Of a stretch of 11,956 bases of DNA, positions 1 to 5,973 are shown in pieces. The position numbers and the translations under genes are program-made. Numbering within the stretch: the first letter of the stretch is position 1; the number at the start of each line of letters is the position of its first letter. The notes beneath the pieces were generated by a model. It was given only the letters and a program-made list of their open reading frames with translations. It was not told the origin of the DNA and searched no databases. Source of the stretch: Phycisphaerales bacterium UBA2266 (GTDB taxonomy: Bacteria; Planctomycetota; Phycisphaerae; Sedimentisphaerales; Anaerobacaceae); the NCBI GenBank assembly GCA_002347125.1, contig DDXG01000318.1:1-11956 (forward strand), read 5' to 3'.

Positions 1-1472
1 CGCCCGTCCTGTCGCAGGACATCGACGCCGAGTGTCAGGAAGATGAGACGGTTGGCGGCAGCGGTGCGTTTGAGGGCGGCCGCGGCGGGCCCGGCGCCCC
101 GGCCGAACCGCCGAAGCGACACCTCGTCCCACAGGGTGTCGATGGGGATGAAGGGATTACCGGCGAGGATGTGCAGGGCGTGCAGATTCATGCCGTTCAA
201 GCCCGTCGGCAGGTAGCTGGCCGGTGACGACGAGTCAACGGGGGCGACGAATCCACCGGCCCCGGCCAGGGCGGCATCGACGACCAGGCCCGGCAACTGA
301 TCGATGCGGATGTCGGGATAGGGTGGTTCGGTGCCGGCCAGGTCGATCTCGACCAGGAGGTCCCGGCCGGTGAAGGTCTGCAGGGCAGCCGAGAGGCCGC
401 CGCCGCGCTGGGGTGAACCGCTGGGCAGCCGCACAATCACCGAGACATCCTGCGGCAAAGACAGGACCACGCCAACAAGGCTCTGCCATCTGTCCGTATC
501 GGCCGGGTCGAGGCGAAGGGCCAGGGCCTTGTCCGCCCGGCGGCAGAGGTCTGCAACACGCCCGACGTCCGAAACACCCAATTGCGGCCGTGCAATTCGG
601 CACGCATCCAGGACCACACCCGCAAAGCCGGCCGGGTCCTTGAGAATCGCATTGACCTGACCGGTGTCGGTCGTCGCCGCCCAGGCCATGGACGTGGCCC
701 CGTGCCGACCGGCCGCGGCGGCAAGCGACCGGTAACCCGTCATCATGCCGTCATCGCCGATGTGGGCGGTATCGACGAACATATCCAGACGTTCCGGCCC
801 CAGGTCTGCAAGTGATTCGGCCACGAGATCCGGGTTGACGCCGGGAGCAGACCGGAGCATCCAGACCTTGTGCCGGGAGAAGGCCCCAATCCGGCGCGAT
901 TGGGCTTCCGACAGGGCCAGGACCCGCTGGCTGGCGGCATAGATGCCGGTAATGTCGTTGAAGCCGAACCGCAGCCCAGCCCCGGTCAGCGCACGGTCGG
1001 CCTGTGTCAGTATGAAGCTGCGCTCGCTGTCGCGGTCCGGTTTGAAACCGTCGCTGAAACACTCCATCGGCCCCAGCGTCCCGTCACCCCCCAGGGGCCT
1101 TGCCCAGACGTGCAGGACTGTCACGTCCCACTCAGGCTCACCGGCGGCGCCGAAGCCCACGGCGATGTAGCCTTTCGGCAACATGACCGCCGCTTCACAG
1201 GCGTGGTCCGGTTCGCTGCCCAGGCGAACCTCGCAAGGGTCCGTCAGACTGCCGGCATCGGTCAGGAGGTGATGCCGGACTTGCATTGTGGTGATGTTGT
1301 CATGATTGGCCCGGAAGCCAAGACCGGTAATAACCCGTCCTGCGGGCGCATCGTAACGGACCTCAGTCTTCTGGTCCACGTCCGCATGGCGATCGAATAG
1401 GACCACGCGGACCCCCGGAGCGACGCGGCAAAACATCAGACTCACCAATAAAACAGGAAGCACACGGTTCAT
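1..1472 (-). CDS. Secreted repeat protein with barrel-like C-terminal region (partial, C-terminus off window)
   Basis: An open frame of about 490 codons runs from the ATG at 1472 leftward to the window edge with no stop, so the C-terminus is missing. The start is supported by an AAGGA ribosome site about 6 bases upstream. Residues 1-20 (MNRVLPVLLVSLMFCRVAPG) form a short signal peptide, so the product is probably exported. Residues about 45-182 hold three related segments spaced 56-58 residues apart: GRVITGLGFRANHDNITTMQ at 45, GYIAVGFGAAGEPEWDVTVL at 101 and DRALTGAGLRFGFNDITGIY at 159. This suggests a three-fold beta domain of the jacalin or VMO-I beta-prism kind (inference). Residues about 200-490 alternate predicted strands and helices. 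They end in a stretch (LNGMNLHALHILAGNPFIPI and then WDEVSLRRFG) that recalls the end of the GH67 alpha-glucuronidase barrel. A carbohydrate-related role is plausible, but no catalytic residue can be named and no family was confirmed. Confidence 0.8.
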   Translation of the reverse strand, partial: MNRVLPVLLVSLMFCRVAPGVRVVLFDRHADVDQKTEVRYDAPAGRVITGLGFRANHDNITTMQVRHHLLTDAGSLTDPCEVRLGSEPDHACEAAVMLPKGYIAVGFGAAGEPEWDVTVLHVWARPLGGDGTLGPMECFSDGFKPDRDSERSFILTQADRALTGAGLRFGFNDITGIYAASQRVLALSEAQSRRIGAFSRHKVWMLRSAPGVNPDLVAESLADLGPERLDMFVDTAHIGDDGMMTGYRSLAAAAGRHGATSMAWAATTDTGQVNAILKDPAGFAGVVLDACRIARPQLGVSDVGRVADLCRRADKALALRLDPADTDRWQSLVGVVLSLPQDVSVIVRLPSGSPQRGGGLSAALQTFTGRDLLVEIDLAGTEPPYPDIRIDQLPGLVVDAALAGAGGFVAPVDSSSPASYLPTGLNGMNLHALHILAGNPFIPIDTLWDEVSLRRFGRGAGPAAAALKRTAAANRLIFLTLGVDVLRQDG

Positions 1473-1545
1473 TGGTGTCCTTTCCAGAACGAGCACGGTT
1501 GTCGAGGACCCCCGATGCGAGGGCCAGATTCTCTTGATGCACAGG

Positions 1546-1574
1546 AGGATAGCCCATCGACAGACATCCTTCAA
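1546..1574 (-). promoter_or_regulatory. Candidate sigma-70 promoter for the secreted repeat protein
   Basis: Read on the minus strand, TTGAAG (1574-1569) and TATCCT (1551-1546) are separated by 17 bases. Each hexamer matches the sigma-70 consensus at four of six positions. Transcription would start near 1539, giving a leader of about 67 bases. It is a moderate match only. Confidence 0.4.
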
Positions 1575-1635
1575 TGACTCAGTCGCCCGCACACGTGGGG
1601 AATCATCGTCATAGGGGCAGGTTTTCGGGGCCGGC

Positions 1636-1651
1636 GTTGCCTAAAAGCAAC
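1636..1651. promoter_or_regulatory. Upstream palindrome 1, candidate sigma-54 activator site
   Basis: GTTGCCTAAAAGCAAC is a perfect inverted repeat of GTTGC/GCAAC around six bases. The same arms and spacing recur at 1718-1733, and both copies continue into an ATG or GTG triplet on the right. It lies about 250 bases upstream of the start point predicted from the -24/-12 promoter at 1871. That fits an enhancer-like binding site for a sigma-54 activator. The protein that binds is unknown. Confidence 0.6.
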
Positions 1652-1717
1652 ATGACGGCAAGAGGAGTGCGTCGCAACCCTGTTTCTGAGCCGCCGGCAG
1701 CAAGGATGAATGTCGAT

Positions 1718-1733
1718 GTTGCCGTAAAGCAAC
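1718..1733. promoter_or_regulatory. Upstream palindrome 2, candidate sigma-54 activator site
   Basis: GTTGCCGTAAAGCAAC repeats the arms and spacing of the element at 1636-1651. The centres are 82 bp apart, close to eight helical turns, so both would face the same side of the helix. This copy sits about 170 bases upstream of the predicted sigma-54 start point. The pairing extends outward by two further positions (1716-1735), one of them a mismatch in DNA. Confidence 0.6.
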
Positions 1734-1870
1734 GTGAATGCAGGATCGGCGCAGCCAGCACCCTCGGCAGACCTGGGGCACGTCGCATAAGTTATCCGAC
1801 TGATTCGCTTTTCGGCGGTTATTATGGGCGAGCGGGCAATATGCGCGCCATGGGCTGCTGGGGCGAGTCC

Positions 1871-1885
1871 TGGCACGGTTTTTGC
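1871..1885 (+). promoter_or_regulatory. Sigma-54 (RpoN) -24/-12 promoter
   Basis: TGGCACGGTTTTTGC matches the RpoN consensus TGGCACG-N4-TTGC at every defined position, with the invariant GG and GC separated by ten bases. Transcription should start about 12 bases past the GC, near 1896, giving a leader of about 70 bases before the ATG at 1966. Two identical-arm palindromes upstream fit the activator dependence of this sigma factor. Confidence 0.8.
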
Positions 1886-1965
1886 CCCTGTTACATACGG
1901 CGCAAGGGCTGAACCCGGAGGAACTCTGGTTCGACACTGATAGGCTTGCAACAGGAGAAAAGGTG

Positions 1966-2226
1966 ATGGACAGCAACAACATCGAGCACAAGCTGAGTGA
2001 ACTGGTCAAGGAATTCGGCGAGGCGGTCGAGCCACAGCACAGAAAGCTGGCGCAACTGGCGCAGAAGGCCAAAGAGAATCATCAGAAGCTGGAGCAGAGC
2101 CTTTCCAGCCTTCAGGAGTTGCTCGATTACCTGCGGGTCTGCATCAAGTACCAGGTTTTTGACCTGGAAGCGACGCGGCGGGAGAACGAATACCTGCGTA
2201 AACTGCTTGAGGACGCCGCCGGCTGA
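1966..2226 (+). CDS. Small coiled-coil protein under a sigma-54 promoter, function unknown
   Basis: An 86-residue, strongly charged, helical protein. The ATG at 1966 is chosen because AGGAG (1953-1957) lies eight bases upstream. The frame stays open further 5', but that part overlaps the promoter. Nearly the whole chain is predicted coiled coil, rich in Glu, Lys, Gln and Leu, with no signal peptide or membrane segment. The most distinctive part is near the C-terminus, with LRVCIKYQVFDLEATRREN followed by EYLRKLLEDA. This looks like a conserved helix with a surface Cys-Ile-Lys-Tyr patch. Size and shape recall small cytosolic coiled-coil proteins such as SlyX or ZapA, but no homology to either is claimed. 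It appears monocistronic, with its own terminator downstream. Sigma-54 control implies conditional expression rather than housekeeping. The signal is unknown. Confidence 0.8.
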   Translation: MDSNNIEHKLSELVKEFGEAVEPQHRKLAQLAQKAKENHQKLEQSLSSLQELLDYLRVCIKYQVFDLEATRRENEYLRKLLEDAAG

Positions 2227-2267
2227 GGCGGCGGGCGGGATCGCGTCTTCCTCCGACATGTAATTCG

Positions 2268-2297
2268 GACCCGGTCCGTGATGGGCCGGGTCTTATT
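2268..2297 (+). terminator. Hairpin terminator after the coiled-coil gene
   Basis: GACCCGG (2268-2274) pairs with CCGGGTC (2286-2292) around an 11-base loop and is followed by TTATT. The T-tract is short and interrupted, so it may be a weak rho-independent terminator. It begins 41 bases after the stop codon. Confidence 0.6.
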
Positions 2298-2612
2298 CTG
2301 CGCGGAGTTCGGCAGGGGTCGGGTAAGGATTGCCGGCACGGGCCGCCTGTGCCGGAAATATCGTGGGTTGCAGAGGTTATGCGCATGGGGTTGAGGTCGG
2401 GATGCGGGTGCTCCCAGCGGGCGTTTCACGGGGGATCGTTCGCGGCGAAAAGCGCGTTCTTGGGCCGGTTCGCGGGAAAGTTGTGTGGGCATTTTGACGA
2501 TAGAATGAGAGCCCGCAAGGGGTAGGACTGCCCGGCTGAACCGATGAACAACGGTGCGGCCAACTTGTATAGAGACTCAGACAAGGCCGATCTGGTGCGT
2601 TCAGCGGATGCG
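2298..2612. other. Intergenic stretch without a recognised gene
   Basis: No open frame here has a convincing ribosome site or protein-like composition. One clear inverted repeat is present: CCGGCAC (2333-2339) with GTGCCGG (2349-2355) around a nine-base loop, with no T-tract after it. The rest is G-rich with no match to tRNA, SRP RNA, RNase P RNA or tmRNA that I can recognise. An unrecognised small RNA or long leader cannot be excluded. Confidence 0.5.
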
Positions 2613-2642
2613 TTGACACGGCGCCGTGGGTAAGAGTATAAT
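2613..2642 (+). promoter_or_regulatory. Consensus sigma-70 promoter of clpC
   Basis: A perfect -35 (TTGACA, 2613-2618) and a perfect -10 (TATAAT, 2637-2642) are separated by 18 bases. Transcription would start near 2649, leaving a leader of about 105 bases before clpC. The leader contains the small palindrome AGCAATTGCT (2703-2712). No CIRCE element and no CtsR-type heptad repeat is visible, so heat-shock repression of those kinds is not supported. Confidence 0.75.
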
Positions 2643-2754
2643 GTCCGGCGCTTCATGATTGGGTGTGGTGTTGACCGTTAAGCGGGAGTATCAGCCGGCG
2701 ACAGCAATTGCTTGAAGCGGCAACGATGATATTGATTGTAATCGGGGAAATCTG

Positions 2755-5268
2755 ATGTTCGAGCGTTTTACAGACCGTGCACGCAAGGTCATGGCCCTGG
2801 CCAATCAGGAGGCCCAGCGGTTCAATCACGAGTACATCGGCACCGAGCACATCCTGCTGGGGCTGGTGAAGGAGGGCAGCGGCGTCGGGGCGACCGTCCT
2901 CAAGAACCTTGAGGTGGACATCAAGAAGCTCCGCCTGGAGGTTGAGAAGCTCGTCAAGAGCGGCCCGGACATGGTCACGATGGGCAAGTTGCCGCAGACG
3001 CCGCGGGCCAAGAAGGTGATCGAATACGCGATCGAAGAGGCAAGGGCTCTGAACCACAACTACGTCGGGACCGAGCATATCCTGCTGGGTCTGCTGCGAG
3101 AGAGCGAGGGCATTGCGGCCCAGGTGCTCATGAACCTTGGGCTGCGGCTCGAGGACGTTCGGCAGGAGGTGCTGAATCTGCTCGGGGCCGGGGTCGAGGA
3201 CGGCCCGCCCGGGTTGGGGATGAAAATGAACCCCGCGGCCGCGGCCGCGGCGCGTAAGGCCAAGAGCAAGACGCCGGCCCTGGACAGCTTCGGCAGGGAC
3301 CTGACGCAACTGGCCGCCGACGGCGAACTCGACCCCGTAATCGGGCGAAAGAACGAGATCGAGCGGCTTATCCAGATTCTCTGCCGGCGGACAAAGAACA
3401 ACCCGGTGCTCCTGGGCGAGGCGGGCGTAGGCAAGACCGCCATTGTCGAAGGGCTCAGCCAGCAGATTATCAACAAGCAGGTGCCGGAGATCCTGCGCGA
3501 CAAGCGGCTGGTCGTGCTGGATTTGGCCATGATGGTGGCCGGCACCAAGTACCGAGGCCAGTTCGAGGAACGAATCAAGGCGGTGATCAATGAGGTCAAG
3601 CGGGCCCGGAATGTGATCCTGTTTATCGACGAACTGCACACCCTTGTCGGGGCCGGCGGCGCCGAGGGCGCGATTGACGCATCGAACGTGCTCAAGCCCG
3701 CGTTGGCCCGCGGGGAGGTCCAGTGCATCGGGGCGACGACCCTGGATGAGTACCGCAAGCACATTGAGAAGGATGGGGCGCTCGAGCGGCGATTCCAGAC
3801 GATCATCGTGGAGCCGCCGTCGAAGGACGAGACGGTGGATATTCTGCGGGGACTGCAGGACCGGTACGAGGCGCACCACCGGGTGCGGTTCACGGATGAG
3901 GCGCTGTTTCAGGCGGTGGAGTTGTCGACGCGGTACATCACGGGACGATGCCTGCCGGACAAGGCCATCGACGTGGTCGACGAGGCTGGAGCGCGTGTGC
4001 GTCTGAAGAACATGGCCACACCGCCCGATCTGGTCGAGATCGAACAACGCATCGAGACACTCCAGCGCGAGAAGGACGAGGCCGTTCGAGCCGCCGATTA
4101 TGAGCGGGCGGCGTCGCTACGGGATGAGGCGCAGCAGTTGCTCGACGAGAAGACCCGCTTGCAGCAGAAATGGTACGAGGAGAACAAGGAGGCCACGGGT
4201 GTCGTCGATACCGAGACCGTCGCCGAGGTCGTCAGCAAGATGACCGGTGTGCCGTTGACGCGGCTGGAGAAGAAGGAGGCCCAGCGGCTGCTGGAGCTGG
4301 AGACGGAGTTGCACAAGACAGTGGTCAGTCAGGACGAGGCCATCAAGGCCGTGGCCAAGGCGGTCCGCCGAAGCCGAAGCGGCCTGAAGGACCCGAATCG
4401 TCCGATGGGGTGCTTCATCTTCCTGGGACCCAGCGGTGTGGGCAAGACGCTTCTGGCCCAGGCGCTGGCGGAGTTCATGTTCAGCGACCGCAACGCGCTG
4501 GTGCGGCTGGATATGAGCGAGTTCATGGAGAAGCACAACGTCAGTCGGCTGGTGGGCGCGCCGCCCGGGTATGTGGGCTACGAAGAGGGCGGACAGCTTA
4601 CCGAGCGGATCCGGCGGCGACCCTATGCGGTGCTGCTGCTCGACGAGATTGAGAAGGCGCACCCGGATGTTTACAACATCCTGTTGCAGATCATGGATGA
4701 GGGGCGGCTGACGGACAGCTTCGGCCGCAGCATCGACTTCAAGAATGTCGTGCTGATTATGACCAGCAACATCGGGGCGGACCTGATCAAGAACCAGTCG
4801 GGGTTTGGTTTCGGCAAGAAGACGGCCGAGGCGAATTACGAGAAGATGCGCGAGATACTGCAGAAGGAAGTGGATCGCCACTTCCGGCCGGAATTCCTCA
4901 ACCGCGTCGATGAGACCATCGTATTCCACGCCCTGACGCGGGATAATCTGCAGACGATTGTCGATTACGAGTTGGCCAAGGTGTTCAAGCGGCTCATCGA
5001 GCACGGGCTCAAACTGCAACTGAGCGACCGGGCCAGGGAGTTCGTCATCGACAAGGGCTTCAACCCCGAGTACGGGGCCCGGCCGCTGCGTCGGGCCATC
5101 GAGCACTACATCGAGGATCCGTTGAGCGAGGCGGTTCTGTCGGGCCGGTTCAAGGACAAGAACCTCATCAAGATCGACGTGCAGGACGAGGACAGCCTGA
5201 ACTTCGAGGGCGAGAAAGTCGCCGAAGCACCCGCGAAGGAAAAGGAACCCGTGGTGGCATCGCAGTAG
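2755..5268 (+). CDS. clpC: ATP-dependent Clp protease ATP-binding subunit ClpC
   Basis: An 837-residue class I Hsp100 unfoldase that uses ATP to thread proteins into the ClpP protease in the cytosol. Residues 1-145 hold the two Clp-N repeats, each with the NHxYxGTEHILLGL signature. The first AAA+ domain has Walker A GEAGVGKT (about 221-228) and Walker B VILFIDELH (about 288). The UVR motif, which in ClpC proteins lies between the two ATPase domains and binds adaptors, is at about 435-470 (DEAVRAADYERAASLRDEAQ). The second AAA+ domain has GPSGVGKT (about 558-565), VLLLDEIEKAHPD (about 626) and the sensor-2 segment GARPLRRAIE. SGFGFGK at about 682 sits where ClpC and ClpA carry their ClpP-binding loop. 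The UVR motif separates it from ClpB, which has a longer middle domain. Length and domain order are normal for ClpC. The ATG follows a GGGGA ribosome site. No ctsR, mcsA or mcsB gene is adjacent, and it appears to be a single-gene transcript. Confidence 0.97.
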   Translation: MFERFTDRARKVMALANQEAQRFNHEYIGTEHILLGLVKEGSGVGATVLKNLEVDIKKLRLEVEKLVKSGPDMVTMGKLPQTPRAKKVIEYAIEEARALNHNYVGTEHILLGLLRESEGIAAQVLMNLGLRLEDVRQEVLNLLGAGVEDGPPGLGMKMNPAAAAAARKAKSKTPALDSFGRDLTQLAADGELDPVIGRKNEIERLIQILCRRTKNNPVLLGEAGVGKTAIVEGLSQQIINKQVPEILRDKRLVVLDLAMMVAGTKYRGQFEERIKAVINEVKRARNVILFIDELHTLVGAGGAEGAIDASNVLKPALARGEVQCIGATTLDEYRKHIEKDGALERRFQTIIVEPPSKDETVDILRGLQDRYEAHHRVRFTDEALFQAVELSTRYITGRCLPDKAIDVVDEAGARVRLKNMATPPDLVEIEQRIETLQREKDEAVRAADYERAASLRDEAQQLLDEKTRLQQKWYEENKEATGVVDTETVAEVVSKMTGVPLTRLEKKEAQRLLELETELHKTVVSQDEAIKAVAKAVRRSRSGLKDPNRPMGCFIFLGPSGVGKTLLAQALAEFMFSDRNALVRLDMSEFMEKHNVSRLVGAPPGYVGYEEGGQLTERIRRRPYAVLLLDEIEKAHPDVYNILLQIMDEGRLTDSFGRSIDFKNVVLIMTSNIGADLIKNQSGFGFGKKTAEANYEKMREILQKEVDRHFRPEFLNRVDETIVFHALTRDNLQTIVDYELAKVFKRLIEHGLKLQLSDRAREFVIDKGFNPEYGARPLRRAIEHYIEDPLSEAVLSGRFKDKNLIKIDVQDEDSLNFEGEKVAEAPAKEKEPVVASQ

Positions 5269-5293
5269 CCCGAACCCATGAAATATAAGAGAT

Positions 5294-5329
5294 AACGGCC
5301 TTCTCAGTGGCAGGAAGGCCGTTTTTTTT
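5294..5329 (+). terminator. Rho-independent terminator of clpC
   Basis: ACGGCCTTC (5295-5303) pairs perfectly with GAAGGCCGT (5314-5322) around a ten-base loop, followed at once by eight T residues (5322-5329). It is a textbook terminator 26 bases after the clpC stop, separating clpC from the sulfate locus. Confidence 0.93.
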
Positions 5330-5370
5330 ACCCCGACAGAGAAATTCCCGTGGTTCTGCCAGAAAGGCCC

Positions 5371-5399
5371 TTGACGGAAACGCGGCGTTTGAATATAAT
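5371..5399 (+). promoter_or_regulatory. Sigma-70 promoter of the Rrf2 regulator
   Basis: TTGACG (5371-5376) and TATAAT (5394-5399) are separated by 17 bases. The start point would be near 5406, only about 29 bases before the ATG. The -10 box is also the left end of the palindromic element at 5394-5420, so a bound protein would block polymerase. Confidence 0.75.
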
Positions 5400-5420
5400 C
5401 ACGACTGTAACGTGGTTATA
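5394..5420. promoter_or_regulatory. Palindromic operator at the Rrf2 gene promoter
   Basis: The arms TATAATCACG (5394-5403) and CGTGGTTATA (5411-5420) are inverted repeats matching at nine of ten positions, around the spacer ACTGTAA. The element covers the -10 box and start point of the regulator gene. A closely related copy lies in front of sbp at 5921-5947. Length and dyad symmetry suit a dimeric Rrf2 protein. The natural reading is autorepression, inferred from position. Confidence 0.65.
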
Positions 5421-5434
5421 ATAGTAAGGACGTC

Positions 5435-5899
5435 ATGCGGATCTCACGAAAATCGGATTACGCCCTGCGGGTCCTTTTTACCCTGGTTGAGCATTACGAC
5501 GGCCAGCCGATCTCGATTCGGGAACTCGCCGAGCGCAACGACGTGCCCAAGCGGTTCCTGGAGCACATCATGCTCGAACTGAAGGCCAAGGGCTGGGTCC
5601 GGAGCATTCCCGGCAGATCCGGCGGCTATGTCCTGGGGCAAAAGCCCGAGAACATCACGATGGGCCACGTGGTGCGGTACTTCGACGGGATTCTGGCGCC
5701 GATGGGCTGCGTATCGGTTTCGAACTACCAGCATTGCAGCCAGGAGCCTGTCTGCCGGTTCAGGCGGACGATCCTGGACATCCGCAACCAGACGGTTCGC
5801 CTGATGGACGGGCTGACGCTGGCGGCCGTGTACGCAGGTAAGCCCGTGGCAAGGGAAGAGGTGTTCAGCGAGCAGATGATGAACGGGGCGGGGATTTGA
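5435..5899 (+). CDS. Rrf2-family transcriptional regulator, likely controlling sulfate uptake
   Basis: A 154-residue Rrf2-family DNA-binding protein. Residues 1-70 form the winged helix-turn-helix, with the typical opening MRISRKSDYALRVL, the recognition region VPKRFLEHIM and the wing IPGRSGGYVL. Cysteines 92, 101 and 107 lie in the loop where IscR and NsrR bind an iron-sulfur cluster. The spacing here is C-X8-C-X5-C, rather than the C-X5-C-X5-C of Escherichia coli IscR. Cluster binding is therefore likely but unproven. The ATG at 5435 has AAGGA four bases upstream. The gene sits 74 bases before sbp, and both promoters carry the same operator, so it probably regulates itself and sulfate import. 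The role parallels that of CymR, the Rrf2 regulator of sulfur metabolism in Firmicutes, but CymR lacks these cysteines. The exact signal (sulfur status, iron-sulfur supply or redox) cannot be read from sequence. Confidence 0.9.
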   Translation: MRISRKSDYALRVLFTLVEHYDGQPISIRELAERNDVPKRFLEHIMLELKAKGWVRSIPGRSGGYVLGQKPENITMGHVVRYFDGILAPMGCVSVSNYQHCSQEPVCRFRRTILDIRNQTVRLMDGLTLAAVYAGKPVAREEVFSEQMMNGAGI

Positions 5900-5923
5900 G
5901 CCATGCTTTTTTTGGGCTAATAT
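5896..5923 (+). promoter_or_regulatory. Candidate sigma-70 promoter of the sulfate transport operon
   Basis: TTGAGC (5896-5901) and TAATAT (5918-5923) lie 16 bases apart, each matching four of six consensus positions. The -35 overlaps the regulator's stop codon. The operator at 5921-5947 overlaps the -10, nearly the same geometry as at the regulator's own promoter. The hexamers are weak, so an activator or a different start is possible. Confidence 0.4.
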
Positions 5924-5947
5924 ACGACCGACTGGGTCGTGGTTATA
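5921..5947. promoter_or_regulatory. Shared Rrf2-type operator upstream of sbp
   Basis: TATACGACCG (5921-5930), spacer ACTGGGT and right arm CGTGGTTATA (5938-5947) align without gaps to the element at 5394-5420. Twenty of 27 positions are identical, including the whole right arm. The left arm is less symmetrical here than in the regulator copy. It lies 27 bases before the sbp start codon. Confidence 0.65.
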
Positions 5948-5973
5948 TAGTTGAGTTTCATAAGGAACGAACC

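Noticed and set aside
870..1400. Plus-strand open frame of 176 codons
   Set aside because: It is the shadow of the minus-strand secreted protein, whose frame has a signal peptide, ribosome site and internal repeats.
1571..1951. Open frames on both strands across the 1574-1951 region
   Set aside because: They overlap the sigma-54 promoter and both palindromes, have no ribosome site, and have compositions unlike the neighbouring proteins.
2653..4047. Long minus-strand open frame of 464 codons
   Set aside because: It lies opposite clpC, which has complete family motifs. The antisense frame is Leu/Arg/His-rich with no ribosome site or recognisable domain, as expected from high-GC codon bias.
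5417..5422. Second TATAAT just before the regulator start codon
   Set aside because: No -35 box lies at the right distance and it is too close to the ATG at 5435. It is better explained as the right end of the operator.
5898..5920. AGCC...GGCT hairpin after the regulator gene as a terminator
   Set aside because: The stem is only four or five pairs and the T-run lies in the loop rather than after the stem.
5896..5973. Upstream start for sbp overlapping the regulator stop
   Set aside because: It would translate through the operator and promoter and has no ribosome site. The ATG at 5974 has AGGA at the right spacing and is followed directly by the hydrophobic segment.
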